A stretch of DNA of 64,000 bases, taken from assembly GCF_004118855.1 (NCBI RefSeq), contig NZ_PDKF01000004.1:645604-709603 (forward strand), written 5' to 3'. A program made the position numbers and the translations under genes. The stretch is from Arcobacter sp. CECT 8983. GTDB lineage: Bacteria; Campylobacterota; Campylobacteria; Campylobacterales; Arcobacteraceae. Below the pieces are notes generated by a model, which ran no database searches, had not been told where the DNA came from, and was given only the letters and a program-made list of their open reading frames with translations. Every line of letters starts with the position of its first letter. Position 1 is the first letter of the stretch. This document shows, in pieces, positions 40,321 to 48,930 of the stretch.

Positions 40321-43300
40321 TGAAAAGTATTGTTGTTAATTGCTTTATAATTTTAATATTGTCTTCTTCATCTTTATTTGCACAAGATGAAAATGATCCA
40401 GCACTTTTAGTAAATGAGAATAAAAAACTTTTAAAAGAAAATAATCTTAATCAAAAAGAAGGGAAAAAAGACTCTTTAGAAGCAGTTGCAAAAGATAACT
40501 TAAATACAGTAACAAATATTACAGAAAAGAAAAGCAATAAAAAAGTAAAAGGTGTAGATACTTCTGTTTATACTAAAGTAAAACTTATTGATGCAGTTTT
40601 AGAAACTTTAGCACAAAGTGAGATTTTAAAATCATCAAGGGAAAATGTAATTCAATATGAATTAAAACTTAAAAATGCTATGGCAGAGTATTATCCTACC
40701 GTTGATTTTGAATATGTTAGAGGTAGAACAAGAAGTAAACCTAATGATGAAGATGAATTAGCAAAGTTTAAATTTTTTAATGATGAATACTATAAATTTG
40801 TGCTTAGACAAAATCTATACTCTGGTGGCTCAACAAGTTATATGGTTAAAAGTGTTGCAAAGAAATTTGAAGTAGCCAAAAATCAATATAAGATAAAACT
40901 TGATAGTGAAATAAAAAAAGCAATAAAAGCATATTTTGATGTAGTATTTGCAAATCGTTCTGTTATGGTAAATGAACGAAATATGAAAAAACTAAACAAA
41001 ATATTAGAGATTGTAACTATTAAGTATGATAATGGAGCAGCTTCAATTGGGGATTTAACATCAATAAAAGCTAATGTTGCAAATGCAATGACAAAGCTTG
41101 TAAAAGTAAAATCTAAATTTGTAGAAGCACTTAGATATTATGAATATATAGTTGGAACTAGATTTGAAAAGACACTGCCTTTTGAAAAGAATTTTGATAT
41201 TAAAATTGATGATTTTGATAAGTTATATAAAAGAGCATTGGAAAACAATAAAAACTTAATAAACTACTATGAAACAATCCAATCTGAAAAGTTCAAGCAT
41301 AAAAGTATAAGAGGAAAGTTTGAACCAAAAGTAGATTTTGAATTATCTTATAAAGAGTCTATGCAAGGTGAAGATATTGAAGAAGAACATGAACAAGATG
41401 TAAATGGTAAAATTAGAGTAACTTATAACTTATTTAACGGTGGAAGAGATAAGAATAAAGTATTAGAAATCAATAGTCAAATTAGAGATTTAAACTATAG
41501 ATTAGAAGAAGAAAAGAAAAAGATGAAGTGGAATTTATCTAAAGTTCATACTTCTATTACAACAGTAAGTGATGCTTTAAAAAGTACAATTGAGGAAGTT
41601 GTAGCTTCTAGAAAAATGGTATCATCATATTGGGAAGCCTTTAAACTTGGAGAACAAGATTTACAAGCCTTGTTACAAGGACAAAAGCAATTAAATGCGG
41701 CAGAAACAGAAGTTGTTAAATTTGAAAAAGATCAAGTAAATGATTTCTTCTCTATTTTAGAAATTACTGGTGATTTATCTGCATTTTTTGATGTAGATCC
41801 AGAAAACCCTAAGTTTATTGATTTTTCAAAAAGTGATTATAAAAAAACTGTAATAGCAAAAGATGGTCAAAAAATCTCATTAAATTTAGAAAAAAAAGAA
41901 GATAAACCTAAAAAAGAAAAAATAAAAGAAGAAAAACCAAAAGAGATAGATATTCCAGAGCTTTCTTTTGAAGATAAAATCAATAACTATATTAAAGAAT
42001 TTGATAATTTTGATGATGAAAGTTATATGATAAAAATAGGAGATTTTAAAAACATATATGAATCATTTGCTTTTATCAAAAATAAAAACATTAGCGACAA
42101 CTCTTTTTCATTTGATGTTTTAGATAATTTAAAGATTAAAAATATAATAGTTCATAATAATTTCAAAGATGAAAATCTGGCAAAAGAGTATATTTCAAAA
42201 TTCAAAAAAGATAATGATATTGATAAAGAAGTTTCACTTATAAAAGTAAAAGAGATTAAATCTTTGTATAACAGTTATTTAGCTGGCTTAGAGATAAAAA
42301 AACCAAAAGCAAAAGTTAAAATCGTAGAGAAAGTTAGACAAGAAAAAAAGAAAAAAGAGTTTTCAATTAATGAAGCCTTTAAACAAAAGTTTTTGAATTC
42401 AGATGAAAACTTCTATACAATAAATGTTGCTTCTTTTTCTAATAAAAAAGAGTTAGAAGACTTCATATTAGCAAATAATCTTTATGAAAAATCATTTTTC
42501 TTTAAATATTTTAGTTCGGTAGAACTATATAAATTAGTTGTGGGTATATATTCTTCTTATGAAAATATTGAAAATGATATAAATGAATTGGTATTAAATA
42601 ATAAAGGAATTTTCCCTGTTGTTGAAAAAATTGAAAATATAAAAACACAATTTAAAGATAATATTGATTTAAATATTCAAGAAAAAAAAGATAAAGAGTA
42701 TGAATATATTTCGTTAAAAGAGTTAGAAAAACAAAAGAAAAAAGAAGAAGAGAAAAGAAAAGAAGAAGAAAAACTACGAAACTCTATTTTAAATAAACAA
42801 GAAAAAAAAGCTAAACTTGAAGCAGAGCAAAAGGCTAAAGAAGAAGCTGAAAAGTTAGAAAAAGAAAGACTGAAAAAAGAAGAGCTTGAAAGACAAAGAG
42901 TAGAAGAAGAACTTTTAAAAAAAGAAAAAGAATTAGCTAAAAAAAGAAAATTAGCCCAAGAAAAAGCTAAACTTGAAGCAGAGCAGAAAGCAAAATTAGA
43001 GGCTGAACAAAAGGCTAAACTTGAAGCAGAACAAAAAGCAAAAGAAGAAGCTGAAAAGTTAGAAAAAGAAAGATTGAAAAAAGAAGAACTTGAAAGACAA
43101 AGAGTAGAAGAAGAACTTATAAAAAAAGAAAAAGAATTAGCTAAAAAAAGAAAATTAGCCGAAGAAAAAGCTAAACTTGAAGCAGAGCAGAAAGCAAAAT
43201 TAGAGGCTGAACAAAAGGCTAAAGAAGAAGTTCAACAAAATGTTGAAGAAATAAAACTTGTGGAACAAAAGGCTATAGTAGATAATAATAGTATTGAAAA

Positions 43301-43643
43301 TAATTCACCAATAAAAGAGATTGACTTATCTGGTGAAAAGAAAGAAAAAAGAGAAATAATTCCTTATAAAAAAAGAGTAAAAATTTTTGAAAAAGAGTTT
43401 TTAAATGCAGATGCTAATAAATATACCTTATATCTAACAACCATCAAACCAGAAGAATTATCGTGGTATAGAAAAAGATTTGCTTTAGCGCCATCTCATT
43501 TTGTAAAAACACAAGCAGATAAAACAAAAATATATTTTGGTATCTTTGACACAAAAGAAGAGGCTTTACAAAAAGTAGATTATTTGCATCCTAAGATATT
43601 TGAATCAAATCCTACTCCTATATTAATAGGAAGTGTTAGATGA
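40320..43643 (+). CDS. TolC-like outer-membrane channel fused to SPOR-like domains and a coiled coil
   Basis: 1107 residues, more than twice the length of ordinary TolC proteins. Residues 1-21 are a signal peptide (ending SSLFAQ). Residues about 75-500 are an outer-membrane efflux domain with the two expected strand turns, RQNLYSGG and TYNLFNGGRDKN. Three SPOR-like repeats follow at about 565-645 (SYMIKIGDFKNIYESFAFI), 695-775 (FYTINVASFSNKKELEDFI) and 1025-1105 (YTLYLTTIKPEE...KIYFGIFDTKEEAL). Between the second and third lies a charged coiled coil (about 795-1000). SPOR domains bind denuded peptidoglycan, so the fusion may tie the channel to the cell wall or septum. The last bases overlap the LapD-like gene (ATGA). 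Confidence 0.8.
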   Translation: MKSIVVNCFIILILSSSSLFAQDENDPALLVNENKKLLKENNLNQKEGKKDSLEAVAKDNLNTVTNITEKKSNKKVKGVDTSVYTKVKLIDAVLETLAQSEILKSSRENVIQYELKLKNAMAEYYPTVDFEYVRGRTRSKPNDEDELAKFKFFNDEYYKFVLRQNLYSGGSTSYMVKSVAKKFEVAKNQYKIKLDSEIKKAIKAYFDVVFANRSVMVNERNMKKLNKILEIVTIKYDNGAASIGDLTSIKANVANAMTKLVKVKSKFVEALRYYEYIVGTRFEKTLPFEKNFDIKIDDFDKLYKRALENNKNLINYYETIQSEKFKHKSIRGKFEPKVDFELSYKESMQGEDIEEEHEQDVNGKIRVTYNLFNGGRDKNKVLEINSQIRDLNYRLEEEKKKMKWNLSKVHTSITTVSDALKSTIEEVVASRKMVSSYWEAFKLGEQDLQALLQGQKQLNAAETEVVKFEKDQVNDFFSILEITGDLSAFFDVDPENPKFIDFSKSDYKKTVIAKDGQKISLNLEKKEDKPKKEKIKEEKPKEIDIPELSFEDKINNYIKEFDNFDDESYMIKIGDFKNIYESFAFIKNKNISDNSFSFDVLDNLKIKNIIVHNNFKDENLAKEYISKFKKDNDIDKEVSLIKVKEIKSLYNSYLAGLEIKKPKAKVKIVEKVRQEKKKKEFSINEAFKQKFLNSDENFYTINVASFSNKKELEDFILANNLYEKSFFFKYFSSVELYKLVVGIYSSYENIENDINELVLNNKGIFPVVEKIENIKTQFKDNIDLNIQEKKDKEYEYISLKELEKQKKKEEEKRKEEEKLRNSILNKQEKKAKLEAEQKAKEEAEKLEKERLKKEELERQRVEEELLKKEKELAKKRKLAQEKAKLEAEQKAKLEAEQKAKLEAEQKAKEEAEKLEKERLKKEELERQRVEEELIKKEKELAKKRKLAEEKAKLEAEQKAKLEAEQKAKEEVQQNVEEIKLVEQKAIVDNNSIENNSPIKEIDLSGEKKEKREIIPYKKRVKIFEKEFLNADANKYTLYLTTIKPEELSWYRKRFALAPSHFVKTQADKTKIYFGIFDTKEEALQKVDYLHPKIFESNPTPILIGSVR
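42834..43229 (+). repeat. 204-base tandem duplication in the TolC-SPOR coiled coil
   Basis: A 68-residue unit beginning AKEEAEKLEKERLKKEEL occurs at 42834 and again exactly 204 bases later at 43038, with only a few base changes. A shorter AKLEAEQK unit of 8 residues is also iterated inside. The near-identity implies recent duplication and likely length variation between strains. Confidence 0.85.
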
Positions 43644-45859
43644 AAAGAATTTTAGATAAATTTGAAAGACCAAAAATTAAAAATCTTGGTAAATTTATTG
43701 ATACTAGTTCATCTAATACAACTATTATCTTAAGTTTCTTTGCTCTTGTTTTCTTTATAACTTCATATTTATTTTTCAAAGAACATAAAACAAAACTTTT
43801 AGAACAAAGGGTTACGGCTTATCATTTAAATATAGATTATTTTAATTCAAAGCTTGAAAAAAATTTAATTAATCATAATGTTTCTCAAATCGAAAAAGAA
43901 CTACAAAGTTTATACAACACTGGTTTATTTGAATCAATGATTCTTCAAAATAAGAAATATGTTTTTAATAAAAATACTTTAATAAATAATACTGCTGATT
44001 TTGATGATAAATCTTGGAATCTAGCAGATGTAATAGTAGATATTAGAAACGGTACAATAAGAAAAATTGAAAACACTTCTTTATATAGGTTTTATCCTTC
44101 TGCCAGATTTGATATTGAAGAAGCAGTAAAAATAAGATATCAACTATATAAAAATAGACAAATAAAGAGTTTTGTTACAGAATTAAATTTCTCTAATTTT
44201 GATATTGAAAAGAATTATAAACCAAAGAGTTCTTTTATTAGTTTAGATTTTAAATTACCTATTAAAAATGAAACAGTTGAACATGAAATAAAAGTAGATA
44301 ATGAAACAATAGCAACAATAACTTATAAATTTAATCTAAAAGATTTACATCTTGAAATAAAAGATTTCCTTTTTAATCTAATTATTTTTAATATAGTTAT
44401 GTTTTTACCTATTTTATTTGTTATAGGTTTTTATCATAGATTCTTATTTAAAAAACATGTTACAAATCCCGTTAATAACTTAAACAAATACTTAGATAGT
44501 ATTTTAGCTGGTAAATTTTCTATGCTTGATAAAAAAGAGTATGAAGGTACAAAAGAAGTACAAGAACTAAGCAAAAAAGTATCTAAGATATCGGGAAAAA
44601 TTGCATCATTGAAAAATGAGTTAAATATTAATAAAGAAACTTTAGAATTAAAAGCCTCTACAGATACTTTAACAGGTTTACCAAATAAGAATATTTTTGA
44701 TTTTGATATTAAAAGTATGTATGTTTCGAGTATATCTGGTTATGTTTTTATTTTAAGAATCGAAAAACTAACTCAAATAAGTGAAAAATACGATTCAAGT
44801 TATATTAATAATTTTATTCAAAGTTATGTAAGTGTTGTAAAAAGAGTTATGGCTAGTATTCATAAAACTGATATTAGGTTATATAGATTTTATGGTTCAA
44901 AGTTTGCAATTATTGCAAAAAATATTGATATGGAACAAGCTGTTAAATTGTGTGAAAATACAATAGAACAACTTCACACAAACCTAAAAGATATTTATGA
45001 AATACCAGATGATTTAGTTCAAATTGCAGGTACTTTTTTTGATATTTATGGAAGTGTTGATTCTTTATTAAAATCTACTGATAAAGCTTATGATATATCA
45101 AAGAAAAAAGGTAAAAACAATTATCATATAATTGCAGAAGAAGAGTTAGAAAAGAACTTTACACAATTAGACTCAAATGTTGTTGATATCATAGATAGAG
45201 CAGAATTTACTTTAGATTTTGTTTTAGACTCATATTCATTTGATGAGCCAGATAAAGTAATAATGAATGAAGCTGCTCCACAATTATATACTCGTGAAAA
45301 TGAGAAATTACCAATAGGTTCATTTATATCTGTTGCAGAAAAACTTCAAATAGCTCATAAGTTTGATAAGCTTGTTATTGCAAAAACTATTGCTCATATA
45401 AGAGGAAATGATTTAGAACATGCAGTTGCTATTAATCTTTCTATGAGTTCAATAAATGATCAAAGTTTTATGCAATGGCTTGAAACAGTACTTCAAGCAA
45501 ATAAAGATATCCTTGATAAAATAGTATTTAGTATAACTTCATATACAGCATATCTAAATAAAGAAACTTTTGTTATGTTTGTAAGAAATATACATGATAT
45601 TGGAGCAAACATCATTCTTAAAAGATATAAAACTGATGAATATCCATTAGAAGAATTAGAAGGTTTACAAATAGATTATTTAAGAATGCATCAAGATTAT
45701 ACAACAAACTTTGCCAATGATATGGTTAAAAAACATAAAGTTAAAAATATTCTAATTTTTGCAGAGTTAAATAATATTCATGTAATTGCTGATAGTGTTA
45801 AGTTAGAATCAGATTATGATTTATTAGAACGATTAGGCACATATGCTACAAGTAGATAG
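43640..45859 (+). CDS. LapD-like inside-out c-di-GMP receptor (degenerate GGDEF/EAL)
   Basis: 739 residues. Membrane helices at about 27-47 and 244-265 bracket a periplasmic region of about 195 residues of LapD/MoxY-N type. A HAMP-like segment (about 268-320), a GGDEF fold (about 338-495, ASTDTLTGLPNKNIFDFD) and an EAL fold (about 515-735) follow. The diguanylate cyclase signature is YGSKF instead of GGDEF, and the EAL position reads MNEAAPQLY, so both enzymes are probably dead, as in LapD. Known LapD binds c-di-GMP through its EAL domain and sequesters LapG to protect the adhesin. It overlaps the TolC-like stop by 4 bases, firmly placing it in the adhesin operon. LapG itself is not here. Confidence 0.85.
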   Translation: MKRILDKFERPKIKNLGKFIDTSSSNTTIILSFFALVFFITSYLFFKEHKTKLLEQRVTAYHLNIDYFNSKLEKNLINHNVSQIEKELQSLYNTGLFESMILQNKKYVFNKNTLINNTADFDDKSWNLADVIVDIRNGTIRKIENTSLYRFYPSARFDIEEAVKIRYQLYKNRQIKSFVTELNFSNFDIEKNYKPKSSFISLDFKLPIKNETVEHEIKVDNETIATITYKFNLKDLHLEIKDFLFNLIIFNIVMFLPILFVIGFYHRFLFKKHVTNPVNNLNKYLDSILAGKFSMLDKKEYEGTKEVQELSKKVSKISGKIASLKNELNINKETLELKASTDTLTGLPNKNIFDFDIKSMYVSSISGYVFILRIEKLTQISEKYDSSYINNFIQSYVSVVKRVMASIHKTDIRLYRFYGSKFAIIAKNIDMEQAVKLCENTIEQLHTNLKDIYEIPDDLVQIAGTFFDIYGSVDSLLKSTDKAYDISKKKGKNNYHIIAEEELEKNFTQLDSNVVDIIDRAEFTLDFVLDSYSFDEPDKVIMNEAAPQLYTRENEKLPIGSFISVAEKLQIAHKFDKLVIAKTIAHIRGNDLEHAVAINLSMSSINDQSFMQWLETVLQANKDILDKIVFSITSYTAYLNKETFVMFVRNIHDIGANIILKRYKTDEYPLEELEGLQIDYLRMHQDYTTNFANDMVKKHKVKNILIFAELNNIHVIADSVKLESDYDLLERLGTYATSR

Positions 45860-45867
45860 GAAAAATA

Positions 45868-46668
45868 ATGTATAAATATTTATTAATTTTTGTTTTAACT
45901 TTTTTCACTGGATGTTTTAGTAATAAAAATCTTTCTGTTGATGTAGAAAAAAAAGATGAAAGAAATAGTACAAAAAGAGTTTATAAAGATATCTCTAAAG
46001 ACGCGATTTTTGAAGCTGCAAAAAGAACATTTATTTTAACTGGTGGATTAGAATTTAGAATAGATTCGTACAGAGATTCCATAATTGTTTCAAAAACAAA
46101 ACTTTCTCATTATCCTTTTTATACAAATGTTTCAGAAGATAGATGGCAAATTTCTATTGAAGAGAAAGATAACTCTTCTTATGTAAAAGTTTTAGCAAAA
46201 AGAATAAATAATTTTGATGACAAAAATCCTATATATTTAAGTAGTAGTTTACATGAACTTTTATTTGATAGAATAGATTTTTATTTAGGATTAAAAGATA
46301 ACTGGAGTAGTTGTTTAGTTGATTTTTCTTTAGATGATGCTCTTTGTGATATTATTGATTTAAAATTTTATTCAAACCCTACCAAAGAAGATGTTTTAAA
46401 AAATATTTATATTTCACAAAGAAAACCTAGTAAAAAACTAATTGATACAAAAGATATTCTACTTGATGATATTTCTTTTTCAGTTGATGAACAATCTGAA
46501 GATATTTTATCACAAGAAGATAATATTGATACAAGCTCAGAGACAAGAGAATTTGATGCAGAAATTTTAGAACTAGATAAAAAAATTAATAGAAATTTAG
46601 ATAAAACTTTAGATAAAATAGATGATAGCCTTGAGGATAAAGAAGAAGCAAATGAGAGTAATAAATAA
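45868..46668 (+). CDS. Predicted lipoprotein of the adhesin locus
   Basis: 266 residues with a lipoprotein signal: MYKYLLIFVLTFFTGC gives a lipobox with Cys16. Residues about 45-140 form an alpha/beta region (AIFEAAKRTFILTGGLEFRIDSYRDSII, DRWQISI) that faintly resembles BamC-type or copper-binding-like lipoprotein folds. The C-terminal 90 residues are acidic and helical. It follows the LapD-like gene by 8 bases and overlaps the next gene. I do not recognise the family. A role in assembling or anchoring the TolC-like channel at the outer membrane is inference from position. Confidence 0.7.
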   Translation: MYKYLLIFVLTFFTGCFSNKNLSVDVEKKDERNSTKRVYKDISKDAIFEAAKRTFILTGGLEFRIDSYRDSIIVSKTKLSHYPFYTNVSEDRWQISIEEKDNSSYVKVLAKRINNFDDKNPIYLSSSLHELLFDRIDFYLGLKDNWSSCLVDFSLDDALCDIIDLKFYSNPTKEDVLKNIYISQRKPSKKLIDTKDILLDDISFSVDEQSEDILSQEDNIDTSSETREFDAEILELDKKINRNLDKTLDKIDDSLEDKEEANESNK

Positions 46669-47593
46669 ACTTTTACTTTTTTTTATTTTGAGTGTCTCTT
46701 TAAATGCAAACACCTTTGAAGAAGCAGAAAAATATCTAAATGAAAAGAACTATTCAAAAGCCTTAGAACTATTTACTGATTTAGCTTTGCACGAAGAGAA
46801 TGCAAAAGCACAATATAATCTTGGAGTCATGAACTATAACGGACTTGGAACTAAACAGAATAAAGAACTTGCTTTTTTTTGGTATGAACAAGCCTCAACT
46901 AATGGAAACTTAGAAGCTACAAATAATTTAGCTTATATGTATTCAATTGGTGAAGTCGTAGAAAAAAATATAAAAAAAGCAAGAGAGTTATATGAACAAG
47001 CTGCAAATGAAGGTTATGCCTTAGCTCAATTAAATACTGCTATGTTTTATGAAAAAAACCCAACAAAAGAAAATCTAAAAAAAGCATTTAATTACTATGA
47101 AATGTCTGCAAAGCAAGGAGTTATAATGGCTCAAAATAATCTTGCTTCTATGTATTATTATGGAAAAGGTGTTAAAAAAGATATAGAAAAAGCTTTTTAT
47201 TGGTACACAAAAGCTTCAAATGCCAATAATGAAGTAGCCTCTTATAATTTATCTATGATGTATCTAACAGGTGAATATGTACAAAGAGACTATGAAGTGG
47301 CAGTTTCTTTACTAGAAAAGTCTGTAAAAAAAGATTATAAAGTAGCAATTTTAAAACTTGCCGATATTTATCGAATAGGAAGTGTAGTAAGCCAAGATTA
47401 TAAAAGAGCATTTTCTTTATATGAACAAGCTGCTAAGCAAAATAGCTTAAAAGCAATGTATTATCTTGGATTATTTTATTACAAAGGTTATGGCGTACTA
47501 AAGGATCTTGGTAAAGCAAAGCTATGGATGAAAAGAGCGGCTGATAGAGGACATGAAAGGTCAAAGAATTTTCTTGAGTTACATAAAATGTAA
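46652..47593 (+). CDS. Exported Sel1-repeat protein
   Basis: About 313 residues. The best start is the ATG at 46652, because it gives a clean signal peptide (MRVINKLLLFFILSVSLNA); the upstream ATG at 46622 would add ten charged residues. The mature part is made of about seven Sel1-type repeats of 36 residues (AQYNLGVMNYNGLGTKQNKE, AQNNLASMYYYGKGVKKDIE). Sel1 proteins are scaffolds for protein complexes, often in the periplasm of Campylobacterota. It overlaps the lipoprotein gene by 17 bases and is the last gene of the adhesin locus. Confidence 0.85.
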   Translation: MRVINKLLLFFILSVSLNANTFEEAEKYLNEKNYSKALELFTDLALHEENAKAQYNLGVMNYNGLGTKQNKELAFFWYEQASTNGNLEATNNLAYMYSIGEVVEKNIKKARELYEQAANEGYALAQLNTAMFYEKNPTKENLKKAFNYYEMSAKQGVIMAQNNLASMYYYGKGVKKDIEKAFYWYTKASNANNEVASYNLSMMYLTGEYVQRDYEVAVSLLEKSVKKDYKVAILKLADIYRIGSVVSQDYKRAFSLYEQAAKQNSLKAMYYLGLFYYKGYGVLKDLGKAKLWMKRAADRGHERSKNFLELHKM

Positions 47594-47639
47594 TTAAAAG
47601 GTTTTTAAAGACTTTTTATATATAATTCCTATCTTTTTT

Positions 47640-47715
47640 GACCCCGTCGTCTAGTGGCCAAGGACGTCAGGATTTCCTCCTGAAGACGGATGTTCGAATC
47701 ATCCTGGGGTCGCCA
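47640..47715 (+). tRNA. tRNA-Glu (anticodon UUC)
   Basis: A complete 76-base cloverleaf with CCA encoded. The acceptor stem pairs GACCCCG with TGGGGTC, and the D-arm GTCTAGTGGCCAAGGAC is typical of bacterial tRNA-Glu. The anticodon stem is TCAGG/CCTGA around loop ATTTCCT (anticodon TTC), and the T-arm is GGATG-TTCGAAT-CATCC. A TATAAT -10 element lies at 47621-47626. The 3' half from 47670 is repeated at 58288 as an attachment site, so this gene is the integration target of the adjacent element and remains intact. Confidence 0.96.
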
Positions 47716-47720
47716 ACTAT
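47670..47720 (+). repeat. attL: 51-bp direct repeat, 3' half of tRNA-Glu plus 5 bases
   Basis: Starts GGATTTCCTCCTGAAGACGG in the anticodon arm, runs through the CCA at 47715 and extends to ACTAT at 47720. It is identical to 58288-58338. Sequence diverges immediately on both sides of the repeat. Confidence 0.95.
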
Positions 47721-47764
47721 TTTATGGGTTTTCTAGCTAATTTAAGTTTTAATAAAACTTATTG

Positions 47765-47786
47765 TTTCCCACCTATTTCCCACTTA
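47765..47786 (+). repeat. Left tandem 11-bp repeats, possible integrase arm sites
   Basis: TTTCCCACCTA followed directly by TTTCCCACTTA, 45 bases inside attL. The same pair in the same orientation, with the C/T variants swapped, occurs at 58142-58163 inside the right end. Paired short repeats near both ends fit arm-type binding sites of tyrosine integrases. The last three bases form the stop codon of the adjacent minus-strand gene. Confidence 0.65.
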
Positions 47787-48512
47787 GAATGGAATTTCTT
47801 GTTCTAATAAATATTCTTCATAAACTTCAAAAAAATCTTTTTTTTCAGGTTCTACAGAAGCATTTAATTGAATATCAAACTTACTTGTATCTATATCGTT
47901 TATTTTTTTGATTTGTTCTAGAGGGATATTTAATAGTTCCTTATTTTCATAAGGGGATATAACTCTTTTAAGTTTTTCATATTTTTTCTCTATCTTTCCA
48001 TCTTCAAAAAAAGTATTGTAGAAAATAAAATCATTTTTTACTAAAGTTGATAATAGTATAAAAAACTCATGTTCTTTTGTACTAAAAATAGTATAAAACT
48101 CATGGAACTCTTTTGAAATAAATAATGTAGAATAATTTATTTCTTCTGCAATCTTTACAAGAGTAGCATGATAATCAAATAATAATACTAAAAAATCATC
48201 TTTAGCTGATAATCTCTCTAACTGGATAATTTCTTTTTTATATCTTGATAAAAAATCTAAGTAGAGTTTTTCGTTGTATGGGTTTTGTATAAAGTCAAAT
48301 TGCAATGAAGTATATTTGTGAATTAATTCAGGTTCAACTAATGCAAAAAAATCATATTTAGATACAGTTTTTTTTTCTAAAAATTCTTCTAAATCATTAC
48401 GACTGAAATATTTTTCAAGTAATTCAATAATTGGTCTATTTTCTTTTCTCCATTTTCCTACACCTTGTGGAGTCATTAAAAGTATCTTTGAAATTAATGT
48501 ATTTGTTAACAT
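47784..48512 (-). CDS. Unknown protein, possible regulator with N-terminal HTH
   Basis: 242 residues. The N terminus (ISKILLMTPQGVGKWRKENRPIIELLEKYF, written here as two overlapping pieces ISKILLMTPQGVGKW and KENRPIIELLEKYF) looks like a helix-turn-helix of the type used to sense a DNA site. The rest is helical and rich in Lys/Glu/Phe with no motif I recognise. AGGAA lies 5-9 bases before its ATG. It is divergent from the small HTH gene at 48685 across a 172-base region with palindromes, the arrangement of a phage-like or plasmid-like switch. It may repress the element's genes, by inference. Confidence 0.55.
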   Translation of the reverse strand: MLTNTLISKILLMTPQGVGKWRKENRPIIELLEKYFSRNDLEEFLEKKTVSKYDFFALVEPELIHKYTSLQFDFIQNPYNEKLYLDFLSRYKKEIIQLERLSAKDDFLVLLFDYHATLVKIAEEINYSTLFISKEFHEFYTIFSTKEHEFFILLSTLVKNDFIFYNTFFEDGKIEKKYEKLKRVISPYENKELLNIPLEQIKKINDIDTSKFDIQLNASVEPEKKDFFEVYEEYLLEQEIPF

Positions 48513-48525
48513 TTAAGTTCCTAAA

Positions 48526-48674
48526 TGAAATATTATTTCAATATTCTATAAAAAAAGAGCTTAAAAACAATAAAATAGAAATAATTTAATAAAATAAAAA
48601 GGTAAACAATATTACAATTTTATTAAATATTTTATAATAATAAGTTGCTAATAAAATATTATTTCAAAATGAAA
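48526..48674. promoter_or_regulatory. Divergent regulatory region with two related palindromes
   Basis: The 13-base sequence AAATATTATTTCA occurs at 48528-48540 and again at 48654-48666, close to the two divergent start codons. The first lies in the dyad TGAAAT-ATT-ATTTCA (48526-48540) and the second runs into TTTCA-AAA-TGAAA (48662-48674). Two similar sites flanking a divergent promoter region suggest operators for one of the two HTH proteins. Between them the sequence is AT-rich with no clear consensus promoter. Confidence 0.5.
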
Positions 48675-48684
48675 GGAAAATGAT

Positions 48685-48927
48685 ATGACACTAGAAGAAT
48701 TAAATTTAATGCTTGAACCTAAACTTAAAAATAAAATTTGTTTAAACCAAAGTCAAGTAAGTGATTTATTAGGCGTATCTCCCAGTACACTTAGTAATTG
48801 GAGAGCAGAAGGGGTTTCTCTTGCATATATGAAAGTAGGAAAAGGAACTAAGAATCGTATTTTATATAACAAAGTAAAGCTATTAGAATTTTTAAATAGT
48901 TCTGAGAATAATATAAAAGTAATTTAG
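48685..48927 (+). CDS. Small HTH DNA-binding protein
   Basis: 80 residues. A helix-turn-helix is clear: LNQSQVSDLLGVSPSTLSNWRAEG at residues about 20-43 (seen as QSQVSDLLGVSPSTLSNWR), followed by a wing-like GKGTKNRILYNKVKLLEFL. This layout matches small excisionase/AlpA/MerR-like DNA-binding proteins (Pfam HTH_17 style) of plasmids and integrative elements. GGAAAA sits 6 bases before the ATG. It may act as excisionase or as the activator opposing the divergent gene; which one cannot be told from sequence. Confidence 0.75.
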   Translation: MTLEELNLMLEPKLKNKICLNQSQVSDLLGVSPSTLSNWRAEGVSLAYMKVGKGTKNRILYNKVKLLEFLNSSENNIKVI

Positions 48928-48930
48928 ACA

